Position numbers and translations under genes: made by a program
Shown: in pieces, positions 1 through 12,857 of the stretch
How positions within the stretch are numbered: the first letter of the stretch is position 1
Layout: each line of letters begins with the position of its first letter
The notes under the pieces: model-generated
Databases searched by the model: none
What the model was told of the DNA's origin: nothing
The model's input: the letters and a program-made list of their open reading frames with translations, nothing else
Assembly (NCBI GenBank): GCA_947179485.1
Contig: OX359246.1
Location: forward strand, 46,293,632-46,357,631
DNA length: 64,000 nt
From: Allacma fusca
Lineage: Eukaryota; Arthropoda; Collembola; Symphypleona; Sminthuridae
Direction of reading: 5' to 3'

Positions 1-1560
1 AATCTGCGTGTGGAGTTTTTATAAATTAAGGTGTTTAAAAGGATAAAAGGTTTTGGAATGCAAGCTGTATCTATGTATGTAGATAACGTGTTTTAAAATA
101 CACATGTACATGTGCTTCAGAGTGGTGCAAATCCTCAGTTGGAGCTTCGTGTAGGTTTCTTGTCCTGTTAATTTAGCACTACTGAGCAAAAACAATAATA
201 AATGGTGTCCAAAGAAATTCCATTAGTTTAATTTATAATGGGAATAAAAGCTGTTCAAATGTTTTCCTGTAAACAAAAATCGCAAGATGGTTTCCCCATG
301 CAAAGTTTTACGGAACGTGTGTACAGGGAGCAGCAGGCCAAATCAAGTTTTGAACATCCTGAGGACATGCATTTCCTGAGTGGATTAATGGAAATAACAA
401 ATGTTTACTGTTTACTGCTTATACAATATAATTTTTTTAAACTCTTAAACCACTTTTGTTTGTTTTGAATGCAAAGTATGTATACTCATTGATGTATGCG
501 CATACAATCTCGTGATTCTTGTTCTAAACATTTTTTTCCTTACAACTTGCGAATTATAATAAGAAGAGTATTTTTACTTCACATGAGTTAAAAAATGACC
601 GGATCAAGTCCCATAACCAGATTTGACCGTACAAATATGCTGTCTTAAGTCAAAAAATTGACCTGTCTGGATAGATTTATTGTCTTGAAATTAGTCTGTG
701 AGTACACAAAAACACTATTAATACCTGTTTGCCAACCCTTTATTAGCATTCCACTTGATCTCATCCATTCAAGTAGTTCAGTGTTTTTGTTTTCTAAAGG
801 TTTCTTTGTACAGGCTATCCTTGAACTTTGCAAATAGGTCCAGGTAATTATTACGCGCTTATAAAAATAGCTCCAGCAAAAGATTTAAAGCCACTGTTTA
901 CATAAGTTCATAAATGAACTCGTAATAAAAATGTGATGCGAAAAATATTTACAAGAATTCAAATGCTGTCTTTAATTGTGTTGTTAGAGGGCAAGCAAGC
1001 CTTTAGCATTTTGGGGCACTGTGACACCATCAAATATAGGTACCTATGTATGTACTTGCATATGCAATTTTATTCTTGTAATAATTGTATTTAAATATAT
1101 AGTATTTGCATACTTTTAGTGATAATAAAATGTATTATTCAATTTTAGAATCTCAAAGGACAACATAGGGATTTAATGAATTAATAATCAACTTCGTATG
1201 GTATACAGTTCACAATCCTTATGGATACAATTATGTAATTAATTGTTTTTTGATAAACTTCTCTCGTCTCATTCATATGCACACACAAAAAATTCCTCTG
1301 ACATTTCATACATTTTTCTTAAGATTTTGTGTATAAAGGGATCCATCATTGTACTACGAATTACATACGTAATTGTTCCATGCAAGCTTTTTTAAACCTG
1401 TTAAAACTCCGGCCTGGAACATAATGTCTTACATTATGCCCCCTCCAATTAAAAAATAAATAAAAAAGCTGACATACTGGGTTTTTATTACTTAACTGCT
1501 GTTGGGGCCTAAACTAAATTAATATCACATAATTGCACCTTAATTAGACACAAACTGTAT
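1..1560. other. Intergenic, no gene seen
   Basis: AT-rich sequence with only short chance open frames. No splice-bounded exon, known protein motif or clear repeat is visible. It is the 3' flank of the first SEC14-like gene. Confidence 0.5.
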
Positions 1561-3717
1561 TCAGGGCTTTGAAACTAATTCCCCATCGATGCAAATCACG
1601 TACTCTAATGTCTTCGAGCGCAACCGGCTGTAGGAATTATCGAACACCAAAGTATCTGAAATATGAGAGCATTTTTGCTTCATCTGTGACTTTATAAAAC
1701 GTTCACCCTTCCTTCATGTTTATTTTTTGTAAATGTAAAACAAACTTACATGTCCCATCTTCAACCACATCGTACAATCCATCTTGGAGGCAAATGTGTG
1801 CATCCGTTTTTGCATAAGGGAATAGGAGTCTCTCATTATTGAGAACAAACTGGAAGCCAATGTCATGCATCTTCGTTTTAAAATTCCAAGTGATTCGGTT
1901 TCCAACCAATAGATTAAAACTCCGTAAAAATTTGTCACCTGCTGCTACAACTCTACTCACAAAATCTTCAGAGTCGTACAACGGCGAGCGGGGCATTGAC
2001 AAAACTGATAATCCAAAGCGATTTTCAATCTAAAAGATTGAGGATTTTTTTAAAAAAGAAGATTCGTGAAGATTCTATAAAAATACAGCAATGGGTTAAT
2101 TTTGAATATTAAATCTCACGAAATGGTGCGTTGTATTTGACCCGCCCAATTCCGAAGGGAGTTCGTAGGGATCAATGGTTTCTCTCAGCTTGGTCCTCCA
2201 TTTATCCGGGCCTCCTCCTAATACCCTCGCTTTGGCCAGTGTGTTTTTTGACAGGAAGGGATTGACGAGAGGCCAAAATATTTCGAATATTTTAGGAACT
2301 GTTTATTAAAACATATGTTTTTCTGTTTTTATTTTAAATTTATTTAAATTAAAACTAGTATTTTAAATTCCTGTCATTTGAATTTATTAAAGCCATTTAT
2401 TGTAATATTTTAAAGTAAGGAAACACATTACTATTCACGCCATAACCAAGTTTCAGTCTCTCCGGGTAGTAAGCGTCAAACTGTTTGAAAAAGTCCATGG
2501 CCCAAGTTACCACTAGAAATAATTTGGTAAACAAGAATTTGAAACAATTACAATAAACAATTCACAGTTTACTAAAACTTAATTAAAAAATGTGTGTAAA
2601 ACGCATATATTATTCACAAAATTCTCTGAAATAAAAGCATTTGAGTCGAAGTTCTAAAATGAAGGTCTAATTTTGATTCTAGTACCTTAATACTAATTAT
2701 TTGTAGTCAAATAATTACTTGGAATTTCGAAAAAAACTGTGCGAATAATAATTATTACAGTAAAGCTTACCATGTTGAGAACAAACTTGCTTCATTGACC
2801 ATTGGTCCAAGTCAAAGATGATGGAACACCTTGTATGCATATTGGTCTGAGCAAAGTCCTCCTCTTGCTGGTGTTGGAAGTAAATTTCAAGGAGTTTGAA
2901 AATATGGAAGAAGATCCTCTCTCTGTAACCCTCCTCAATCAGTCCTTTCAAATCCCAGCTTCCAAAAGGGACGCAGATCACTGCAAAATGAGGGATTACC
3001 AAGGGAACTCTTACTTTGATAGGATTTTAGTCAAACCCAATTGATTTCTGAAAAACCTAACCAATTGCTTATAAAATTGCTCCTCACTTACCCATTGTCC
3101 CTTCCCTGTCCACGGACCCTACCCTCAAGGGAACTTTCTCCACGAGATAGTCACTCACAATAATATCATCGGCGAGTCTGTCAATATTGTTGTTTAGCCT
3201 CCACTTCATCGACTAAAATTTTTAATTTACGAAAATAAGGACAAAAATTACAAATATGAATTTAAACGGGAAAAGGCTTTAAATTTATTAACAAAATTAT
3301 GCGAGAGTTTTACTTTGCGGAACATTTCTTCAGCCTTGTCTACATTGAGGTCCCGGGCTACATTTGTGCCAGATTAGAAAGAATTAGAGTATTTATTTCA
3401 AAATTAAAAAAATGAAAACACATTTTAAATTAATCATTTGACAAAGTTTCCAAAGACGAACCTCGTAGCCAGCATACTAAATTTAGGTCATGGGAAGCGA
3501 AAGGATCCATCCCACAAATAAGATCTCTGACTCTGTCCCGAAACTATGGCACAGATTGGGCACAAATCGAAATAGAACACATATACGTACATATACAACT
3601 AAAATATACTTATTGGGTGCATTCACGTAATTTTATTTAATTTATTTAAATATATAATTATATATTTACCTGCTTTAGAGCAGCCAACTCTTCCTCGGTT
3701 AATGTTTGCCCGGACAT
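1561..3717 (-). CDS. SEC14-like CRAL-TRIO/GOLD protein, array copy A
   Basis: Lipid-binding protein of the SEC14L2 (supernatant protein factor) type, expected to shuttle a hydrophobic ligand between membranes in the cytoplasm. Nine exons read on the minus strand. They start at MSGQTLTEEELAALKQ (3670-3717) and continue at about 3464-3546, 3312-3361, 3090-3212, 2776-2981, 2431-2507, 2120-2300, 1749-2040 and 1561-1653. Seen in order: CRAL-TRIO N-terminal helices (HDLNLVCWLR, ARDLNVDKAEEMFRK), the lipid-binding core (YYPERLKLGYGVN, VPKIFEIFWPLVNPFL, ELPSELGGSN) and a C-terminal GOLD beta-sandwich (RITWNFKT, FPYAKTDAHICLQDG, DTLVFDNSYSRLRSKT). Splice sites are GT-AG throughout and I see no break. 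Ligand specificity cannot be read from sequence. Same strand and same exon plan as the four other copies. Confidence 0.88.
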
Positions 3718-3854
3718 ACTTGACGCTCAAGTGTAAGCGGAGTAGTGTTGGTGGACTGACGGATAGAATTTTTTAAATTGTAAACAACTGCACTAATAAA
3801 AATTTGAGCGGACAAGTTACAAGTTGGAATTGGTATGCAAGACTGTGCTGGACC

Positions 3855-4333
3855 TTAGACGAGCAACGAATCCAATAATCTCGGCACCATAGTCGCTTCA
3901 TCTTCTAGCAGGAGATTTATGCACCTGGATGAGGGAATTAGACTTTTAAGCAAAAATTCTGGGATCATGTATAATTGAGTCAGGTCATTCATTGGAGGCT
4001 CAACCACTTCAGCAACTTGCTGAAGGACAACGCTACTTGCTGCTTTTTTGAACTGCAAAAGTCATAATAAATAAATCTTTGTAATTTGGATAGTCAACAA
4101 TAGGCTCGAGATAAAGACATATATAATTATATAAACATACCTGTACATGTTTGAAAGTATCTACATATACCCTGAACGACTCTGACGTATACCCAACTTC
4201 CTCTGATCCCTACAAGTTTTTTTTTCGTGGAATTTTCCAGAGCTGTCATAATGAAATGCAATGAAGCCTCAAGTATTTTGCATTCAATGCTCATGTCAAG
4301 TCCTCTAGAATAAAGACACCGGTTTGGCCACAA
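3855..4333 (-). pseudogene. Two exon-like pieces of an unrecognised gene
   Basis: Two minus-strand open segments (about 4143-4310 and 3855-4052) are joined by a GT-AG-bounded intron. The first ends at the ICRYFQTC region and the second starts FKKAASSVVLQQVAEVVEPP and stops at LLDSLLV. The text looks like helical-repeat protein sequence, for example the C-terminus of a HEAT-repeat protein, but I do not recognise the family. Upstream exons are not evident within 1 kb, so it is either the 3' remnant of a gene or a gene whose other exons are short. It lies just upstream of SEC14-like copy A on the same strand. Confidence 0.3.
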
Positions 4334-6291
4334 AAAACGTCCACAATAGAACCATTATATTCTAGCTCCTTGGGCCTCTGGATGAGACTACAGGTGATAC
4401 ATACATTCGCAGAATTTTGGGATGATGTTGCAATTCAGGTACATTGTATATTCAGTCAAACTGAGATGCCTTGCTCAACTTTGATTTTTTTATACTTTAA
4501 AATTCCAATTATCCTGTAAATTTACATTTTTACAGCGAAAACTCTTGTCCATACATTCTTTTACGAGGGAGTTAATCGCTTTAAATTTCAAAACTTAGGG
4601 AATAATTTGATTTAGTTCGTATATTCACTTATACTACTGTTTTGGGACTGGATCACCTCCAGTAATTACTGCAGAGGTTTACCGCGTAACATTTTCGTGG
4701 TTGCTGGTTTTTAGTGGGGAAACCCTAAGGAAAGTTTTGTTAATGGGATTCCTTACGTCATGTTGATGACATGCATAAATTTTATACTCTGTAGGATTAG
4801 TTCTCCTGGTTGTTAATTTCTAAATTTATTACATTGTAATAATGAACTCTGCTCTCCTTACCTTGGGGAACATTGGATGGTAGGGAAGGAAATAGTGCAT
4901 TGTGAGGTCCGTCCATTGTGAGGTTGTATTGCAAAGGGCATCGAAAATATCCCCAAGTACGAAACATATGTTTTTATATCAGCTTCTATATCAGCTTATA
5001 TCAGCTTTTATATCAATAGCGACTGTCAAGGACGGCAAAGAATCACATGCCAGAAAATTTTCGAAACTTTCTCATTTTAATACGATTTCGCTTTTGCAAA
5101 TGATAAATTAAGGAATTTTACTTAAAATATTCCTTTCTTTCTAATAAAATAGCTCCGATCGTTGAGCTTGGGTTTTTTCAGCTTGGGTTTCATAGTGAAC
5201 AGTAGGGGGAAGATAATCTTTGATTTACGCTAATGGATTTTTTCATAAAGGGATTTTAATATTAAATAATGCATTAAAGTGAGACTAAATACATTCCTAA
5301 AGTCAGCTTCGACTCTTTTCAACTTTGTCACAGTATTACGAAACCGCATTTATAAAGAAGACGTCTTACAATTAATGTAATCTCAAAACTGGTATATCCC
5401 TCACTCAGTGCGAGTACATTTGCTCACGAGGGATGAAATTACACCAAAAAAAATATGCAACACAAATCTTCTTTTTTTCCAAGTGCATAAATATAAATGC
5501 TGAGGAAATAATGCATTCATGTCAGGCTCTGAGAAGCAACTCACACCTGTTCCGACTAGTTTCTTTTCGGGGGATGTACATACAACAATAATAAAATTTC
5601 AGTCCAGCACAATCACAGGCTCAATCATTATTCTGAAAAAATCTAGTCTTCAAAGGTAATTGCAAGTATACTTCGTGTAATGACATTAATATAATAGTAT
5701 TCTCAGGTTTTTTAAAAATTAAAACAAAATACTGCCACCTGTCAGCTATTAATTTTCAAATATTTTTTCTACTGCTGCAGGCGTAGACTAAGCTGGATTA
5801 ACTTTTGAAAAGGCTCAATCACTGACAGTAAATTCACGAGCTTCACGCATGTTTGCTGGTTGATTTGGGATTTGAATTTTGGGGTAGGAAGAAAGTGGAA
5901 TTTTTATATTTTGTCTAAATTCGTCCTCGTTGAGTAATGAAATCAGGCCGGGAATTCAGGTAAATATAAACCTTAAGCGAAATATTTATACTGAGGAAAC
6001 TTGAATACACAAGTTTGTAATTGACTTAATCCCCTAGAAATATTTTGACATTTAATATGTATCGATAGTTAATTTATTTTAAATCTTAATTTTGTATAAA
6101 ATTGTCATGCACAAAAATGTACATATCCTAATAGTACAGGAACCATTTAGGAATGTTAAATACGATATTTTTTATTATACGGCCTGAGGGTAGCGCTAGC
6201 CGTAGGAATGATTTATTGTGACGTCAGCTTTATGAAGGAGTAATTATTATTGTAAGCTGAGAATTGTGCAAATCAAAAAATCAATCAGAGT
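4334..6291. other. Intergenic, no gene seen
   Basis: AT-rich with scattered short open frames. No supported gene or repeat family is visible. Confidence 0.45.
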
Positions 6292-8310
6292 TCATGATGT
6301 CGTCACATTTTTCTCACCCACGTAAACAACATAGTAAATGGTTTTAGAGCGGTATCGACTGTAGCTATTGTCAAAAACCAAAGTATCTGTAAAAATAGAT
6401 AATTATACACCCATGCGATTCAAATCAGCAGGAACTAATCCAGAAAATACTGAAAGTGATACTATCATTTAATTGCATGCAATAATGTAAAGAAAATCGA
6501 ATTTAATTGGCTCTCTCTCTCCAGAACTTACATGTGCCATCCTTGGACGCACTCACAAGTCCATCCTGAATGCAAAGGTGAGCATCGACCTTGGCATAAG
6601 GAAACATTTGTTCCCCATTCATGAGAACCTCAAACCCAATGTCATAATCCTCAGTTTTGAAATTCCATGACATTTTCTCCCCAGTGAAAATTTCAAAGCT
6701 TCGGGTGAACTTCCCTCCAGCGGCCACATTCACAGGAACAAAATCATACGAAGGGTATGATGGAGAGCGTGGGAGTGCGAAAATTGAAAATCCAAGACGA
6801 CTTGAAAACTTTTGACAAAATAAACTTGACATTCTTCTAATTATCTGATTGCATTTGTGGTGAGAATTTTTTGTGATAATGATTGCATAGAGAAAAATGT
6901 TGTGCTTACAAATTCTGCTGCTGTATTTGACCCTCCCAGATCAGAAGGAAGCTCATGACTATCAATGATCTCTCTCAGTTTGGACCTCCAATGATTCGAC
7001 TTACCCCCTAACACTCGAACCTTGGATAATGTCCTGGCCGATAACACTGGATTGATCACAGGCCAGAATATTTCGAATATTTTTGGGACTAAATAATAAA
7101 TGATCAAAATAAATAATATATAATTAAATAATTCTGATTTTTATAGCTTCGTTGATGTCTCATCTACATATAAAATGTCATTACCATTTACGACATAAGC
7201 AGCTTTCATTCTTTCGGGGTAATGGGCATCAAACAGTCGAAAAAATTCCATCACCCATTTAATAACTGTGAAAATTCAGAGATTAAATAAATACATAGTC
7301 GGCAAGCTAATATTTGACCCCTTAATAACTAAATGCTTTGATTAAAAGTTTTGTTATACTTAATTTGAGATAAATAATATTAATTTTCAAATCCTTTGAA
7401 CCTTGCTGGGAGAAAGCTTGTTTCATCATAAACTGGTCATAATCAAAAATAATAACAACTTGGGTTTGAATATTTTCCTTGTTTAAGGACTGAAGTTGTG
7501 TACTAAAGAGTTCCAAAAACTTGAAGACATAGTAATGCATTTTTTCTTTGTAACCATCGTTAATCATTTCCTTGATGTCCCAACGGCCAAAAGGACATAC
7601 GAGCACTACATTGAACCAAAAAATTTTTAATAAAATTAAAATTGTTAGATTTAAAAAAAATTTGTTTAGGTGATCTTCACAATTGATTGTACCAATAGTT
7701 CCTTGCTTGTCCCTACTACCCGGTTTCAATGGCATGTTTTTCAGTAGATACTCATCAAAGAGTATATCTTTGGCAAGGTCATCAATATTATTTTCAAGTC
7801 GCCACTGGAGTGACTGTTATAATAAAAAAAATCGATCGTAATATTTTTTGCCAGAATGGATGATTTCAATGTGGAAAATTAATAGCAGTGGGGATCCACA
7901 GAAAATACATGTTTTATGTATATTTTACCGTCCGTAACATTTCTTCCGCCTTTTCCAAATTTAGATCCCGAGCTATTATAAATATAAATAATGACTTTAG
8001 TAATCCCTTTGTTGAAACAGGAGAATTTTGACTATGAATTTTTGAAACATTTAATATAAATTGCTTATTTACCTCGGAGCCAGCGTATTAAATTTGCATC
8101 GTGGGATTCCTTGTCGCCTAATCTCTCAATGAGGTCGCTGATGTTAGCCCGAAACTAAAATGTTATACAGGAAAAATATTATTTTTCTAGGCTCAATTCG
8201 GTTTGTATAATTCGGGAAAAATATTTGGAAAATTGCTACAGAATTTGTGAAAGAGTTACCTTCACCAGAGCCGTTTGCTCAGCCCCAGTAAAGACACCAG
8301 CACTACTCAT
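6292..8310 (-). CDS. SEC14-like CRAL-TRIO/GOLD protein, array copy B
   Basis: Second copy of the array, predicted cytosolic lipid-transfer protein. Nine exons: the start at 8310 (MSSAGVFTGAEQTALVK), then about 8070-8155, 7930-7972, 7681-7812, 7403-7605, 7185-7267, 6909-7090, 6528-6820 and 6292-6388. Visible landmarks are HDANLIRWLR and ARDLNLEKAEEMLRT (CRAL-TRIO-N), CPFGRWDIKEMINDGYKEKM, HYPERMKAAYVVN, VPKIFEIFWPVINPVL and ELPSDLGGSN (CRAL-TRIO core). The GOLD domain has KMSWNFKTEDYDIGFEV, MFPYAKVDAHLCIQDG and DTLVFDNSYSRYRSKT. The stop follows GEKNVTTS. Every exon is flanked by GT-AG signals and the frame is unbroken. It is 2.6 kb from copy A in the same orientation, consistent with tandem duplication. 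Confidence 0.9.
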
Positions 8311-9804
8311 TTTGTATCTACAGAATTTAACTCAATGTATAGGTATTATGAGTGTAGCTTGGTTTTATAATTACTCACAAAAATGTGTAAGTAAACGAAA
8401 CAATTGAATGCACTGAATGATCCTGCTTTTAATCACAGATGAAATTAATAACTGAACAAACTCGAGATCAGAATAATAACCCGAAGGCTAGTTATTTATT
8501 TTAAGGAAATGAAAAAGGAAAGAATTGATCTGAAGGTCAGTATATAGCTAAAAATAAGTAATTACTAGTGGAAGGAATAACTCTCAGCAAAAGACTGAGA
8601 GTCTCACAAATTAAACTGTGACTTTTACATTTAACTCTATGTAAGTGTATTAAAATGATCGGGAATTACTTCATATGTAATTCACACTCCCTGAAGTCCC
8701 GATGTTGGGCTTCAACTCACACCGGAGCGTGTGAAACCACTGATTGTGAGTCGATTTCTCGCTCTTCCCTTACAACTAGAGAATGAGAAGTCATTCGCAG
8801 AAAACACGAAATTACATCGGAAATTCTATAGCAATGTATGGCATAAAATTATACCTAATTCTACATGCATATATATACTTCGATTGTGAGCGTTTATTTC
8901 ACAACTTGAACGCAACCAAATGTAAGTGGCAAAAAGCGTTGAAAGTTCTGCAGGTTACTGCGTATCAGGATATCTACTCTTGATTTTCATTTGAAGGAAA
9001 AGGTCACAAAATGTTAAGACCGCTCTTTTCTCCTATCACGTTAAAATGCAGTGCGAATGATTTTTTTTAATTGCGGGTCAAAACTTTATAAAAGAAGTGC
9101 ATATGGAAGATTTGATGTTTGAAAAAAAATCAGGCATGGGTCAAGCAAAGCCTCAAAACGTGATATCCAGAGTTCATTTTCGTCATAGAAGTGAATAAAT
9201 ACACTTTGTTTATTTATATTGGATGTATGTACAAGCAGCCTGTATTATCTGTAATTCACTTTTCAAAAAAAAATCAATGATTAGAACTGAAGTGTAAAGT
9301 CACTAAGGGGCAAGTGGAAAGTGGAACACTGTAGTAGTGTAATTGCTATACACGTATCAGGCACAGTAACTATTGTGGGGTATTAAGCAACTGAAAAAGT
9401 AAATGTTAAAGTAAAAATTGGGGTTATGTGAGATCAGATAAGCTCTTTGATCCAGAAACCCTTGAGCCATCCAGTAGCACACCTGGTTTGTCTTTAAATT
9501 CAATTGAACTTTGCAATTATTTAAACCCAAATTATTCAAGTAAATTATTAAGTAATTGTTTTTTAGATTTAAATAAAAAACCTACATTTTTGGATCTGAA
9601 TGAATTTTGGTTTATCCTTTAGTATTAAGATTTTTCTTACAAATTAGGAAAATCGTAAGTAAAGTCATCCGCACGATAGTTTTATGCATCATCGCTATTT
9701 CACTTCAGTGTGGCACTTTGTCCCTTGGGGAATTATCATCATCGTCCCAATCACAGACGAATTTTTGATTTCTCTACTGATGCTTTGACATGTATACAAT
9801 TACT
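8311..9804. other. Intergenic, no gene seen
   Basis: Upstream flank of copy B. It has only short open frames with no recognisable protein, and no convincing regulatory motif. Confidence 0.45.
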
Positions 9805-11113
9805 AACAAGCAAAGTCTTCCGATGTAAACTGCAGAACTGAATGAAAATTGATGGAATTGTAGGCACTACTAATAGTGTTCGCACAAGCCACAAACTTCG
9901 TGCCATCTCCTCTGGGTTCGGGCAGTAGGACATTTGAAAGTTTGATTTTTTGAAAGTTTGACAGGGTTTCCTCCCTTGAATTTTTTCATGTTAAATCCCA
10001 TAAGAGAAATCCATTTTCGCAACTCGAACAAAATCCAATCCAATGTTCAGACATGTCACTAAACATAAGTATATGTACAATCAGCGCTGCACGTGCTTTA
10101 GCGCGTAAGTACTTGTTAATATATTTACACTATTAAAGCGAAGCGCTTTTGGAAAAGTGCTCGTTTTTTATTTTTTCCTACGAAAGGCTCCAGCACGGAA
10201 CGAGTTACAACGACCGGACCATCTGCATAAACGACCTGTTGGGTCCTGGGCTATTGCATAACGCCTTAACTATTATAATTTTCGAAATCTGATGTTTCGA
10301 AAATTCCCCGAATTCACGTAAAAATCATTTAACCGCACAAACGAATTCCTTGATCACTAAAATCGTGGAGAATACATTCCCCGCCACAAACTTTGAAATT
10401 TCATGAATTATTTTTGAAATAAAAAACCGCGAAATTTCGAAAAAAAATCATGAAATCTCGATAAACTTTAAATTGACGTGAAAGCCTGGTTTAACCACAG
10501 GAACATACACGTTGATCACTACGGCCGTAAAAAATACCTTCCCCGCCGCGAAAACAAATTTTGCAAAAGCTTAAAATATTTAAATTCTACTCTGGTTTGG
10601 ATAATGACACAGTACCTATTGTTAGCATCGAAAATCCTTTCCAAAGTATAACAGTGTGTAAGAATACAGGTTTGTTGCATTTGTGACACTGCGGAATCAA
10701 ACATGTGTAACTTTTTCATACTCGCTTCTCTCTCCATGTAACAACCCTGTGGTTACAAATTATAGAAGAAACGAACAAAAGAATTTCTATAATGTTGAGA
10801 TTTGGCTGATTTCTGCTCAAATTGTGTACCCTTGAAGACGAGACTAGCGTATTTTTATGTCTGAAAGTGTCTGAACATTGGTTTGGACTTTGTTTGAGTT
10901 GCGAAAATGGATTTCTCTTATGGGATTTAACATGCAAAAATTCAAGGGAGGAAGCCCTGTCAAACTTTCAAAAAATCAAATGTCCTACTGTCCGAACCCA
11001 GAGGAGATGGCAAGTTTGTGGCTTGTGCGAACACTATTAGTATTAGTAGTGCCTACAATTCCACCAATTTTCATTCAGTTCTGCAGTTTACATCGGAAGA
11101 CGTTGCTTGTAAG
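9805..11113. repeat. Inverted repeat pair, about 250-bp arms
   Basis: The segment 9805-10052 is found again in reverse complement at about 10869-11113. By eye the arms match at roughly nine bases in ten, with small insertions and deletions. About 0.8 kb of unrelated sequence lies between. Each arm is open for a short peptide frame (containing CPNPEEMASLWLVRTLL on the plus arm), but no protein is recognised. It could be a foldback-type non-autonomous element or a local inverted duplication. I see no clear target duplication. Confidence 0.7.
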
Positions 11114-11340
11114 TATAACTGTTGTGGTCTATCATAATGTTGGATCAAATTCAGGATTTATTTAATTTTACGAAAAAGTTCATAAATGACTATGAAATGA
11201 CAAAGTGCCTCAAAAGATAATATTGAGGGGACTGCAAGACGTATTCAGTCATTGCTATATTAGGTTAACGTGGTTAAGGTTACAGTGAAGTTTATTACCG
11301 TTGTAGGGAGCAGAGCTATTACTTGGTCTGAGGTGACAAA

Positions 11341-11577
11341 ATATAAAATAAAATACCTGAAGTAAAATACCTGAAGTAAAATATAGAAAATACAAAATGC
11401 AAAGTAAAATACCTGAAGTAAAATATAGAAAATACAAAATGCAAAGTAAAATACCTGAAGTAAAATATAGAAAATACAAAATACAAAGTAAAATACCTGA
11501 AGTAAAATATAGAAAATACAAAATACAAAGTAAAATACCTGAAGTAAAATATAGAAAATACAAAGTAAAATACATCA
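11341..11577. repeat. 42-bp tandem repeat, about five units
   Basis: A unit containing AAAATACCTGAAGTAAAATA repeats with an exact 42-bp period (for example AAAGTAAAAT at 11401 and 11443). Because 42 is a multiple of three, several frames stay open and give artificial repetitive ORFs on both strands. The downstream sequence to about 11700 is a looser mixture of AAATAC motifs. Confidence 0.85.
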
Positions 11578-11841
11578 GGTTACATTACTAAAATACAAAT
11601 AAAAATACAATACATGGTCGGTAATTTAAAATACTCAAAATAGTAATACAAAATAGTATTTTAAATACAATACTTTTCTTAAAATACCCAAATAATGCTC
11701 ACTATTTTCAGTTCAGGAATCAAACAGCTTTAAAAGGCTACATTTTATTAAAACAATTACATAACTAATCACGTAATCACTTCAAGGACTGCATATAAAA
11801 CTTGTGTAGCAACAAATGATTCAACTTTTAGTGAATTGGTC

Positions 11842-12067
11842 TGTGAGGGTTGGCTCCCTCACTGAATGTAATATGTGAAGAGCCCCGGCTCACGTCTATC
11901 TGGCGAGAGCCGACTTTAAATAAAGTAGTTGGTTAAAGAAATATGGAGAGGACAGTCGCAGAAGTGCACGCTGCTTTTTTGATCGGCATCTCCCGACTCT
12001 ATAGTTTTACAATCATTTAATTATAATCTTAGGTTAAGTTGGAGAGTTACCGTAAGAGTAACTCTCA
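11842..12067 (+). repeat. 5' LTR
   Basis: 226 bp, TG...CA ended, matching 20109-20334 at all but one position. It contains ACTTTAAATAAAG, a TATA-like candidate promoter at about 11913. Its 3' end includes a short inverted repeat, GAGAGTTAC/GTAACTCTC. Confidence 0.95.
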
Positions 12068-12857
12068 TGTTGGTGGAGGTGCGAGACCGTTTCTCCTCCT
12101 CATTTTTGCTAAGTTTTTCCCCCTCCTGGTTTTTCCGACGTCGATAGTGGACCGCGTGGCTCTCCGTCCTTGAGTATTGATATACATACGGGTGGAACTC
12201 CTCATACGGGCCCCCGCTCTCAACCGTACTGGACGGTTCTCAGGCTGCCCGCGGATTGACGTTGTTCACCGTCGTCACCATCGAACCCTGCTCTCATTTC
12301 TTCTGATTGCGAGACGCACCGTGTGGTGCTCGGATTCCGGCCGTCCCAGTGAACTTTAGATTTTTTTTTCTCTTGCCGGGATTTCCACTGTCCACCTTGT
12401 CCGGGTCTCCTTTCCGGAATTTCCTGGGATTGCTCCCGCTGTGTTTGACTCCTTTACATCGTTGTGATTATTACGAACGTACAGTGTCCCGACGGCGCTT
12501 TACAGCTGTCTCATTGGCAATCCGCCCGTCCGCACGTGAAGATTCTCCGGTGTTCGGAAGTCGGTCGGATCTCCGGATTTTTCTCGGATTCGTGAGCAGG
12601 ATACCTTGTGTCACAGTTGTCTGCGGCCGCTGGATTTGTCGTCCCGACATTGCCCTCTTGGTTTATTGGAACTGTACGTGGACGGTGGCTGAGATTCACA
12701 CATCTTCCGACGCCCACATTTATCCCGGATTACGTGAGTTAATATTTTTTTTTGTGATCTTGGGTGTTACTCTTTATTCGTCACTTTGAGGTCTAGGTTT
12801 TCCCGGCCGGCTACACTTACCTTCTCAGTGCTCATCCTTTTCTGATTCCACTCCACC
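12068..12857 (+). promoter_or_regulatory. Retrotransposon leader with primer-binding site
   Basis: Non-coding leader of about 790 bp. TGGTGGAGGTGCGAGACC at about 12071-12088, three bases after the LTR, is the candidate primer-binding site: it starts with TGG, complementary to a tRNA 3' CCA end. I cannot name the tRNA. The leader is GC-richer than the surrounding host DNA. An open frame at 12307-12789 looks like chance. Confidence 0.6.

Noticed and set aside
11341..11577. Possible CRISPR-like array
   Set aside because: Units are contiguous with no unique spacers, in a eukaryotic genome.
11255..11591. Open frames on both strands over repetitive peptides
   Set aside because: They follow from a 42-bp tandem repeat whose period is a multiple of three; not genes.
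12307..12789. 160-codon open frame in the retrotransposon leader
   Set aside because: No recognisable domain; it lies in the leader before gag and looks like chance in GC-richer sequence.
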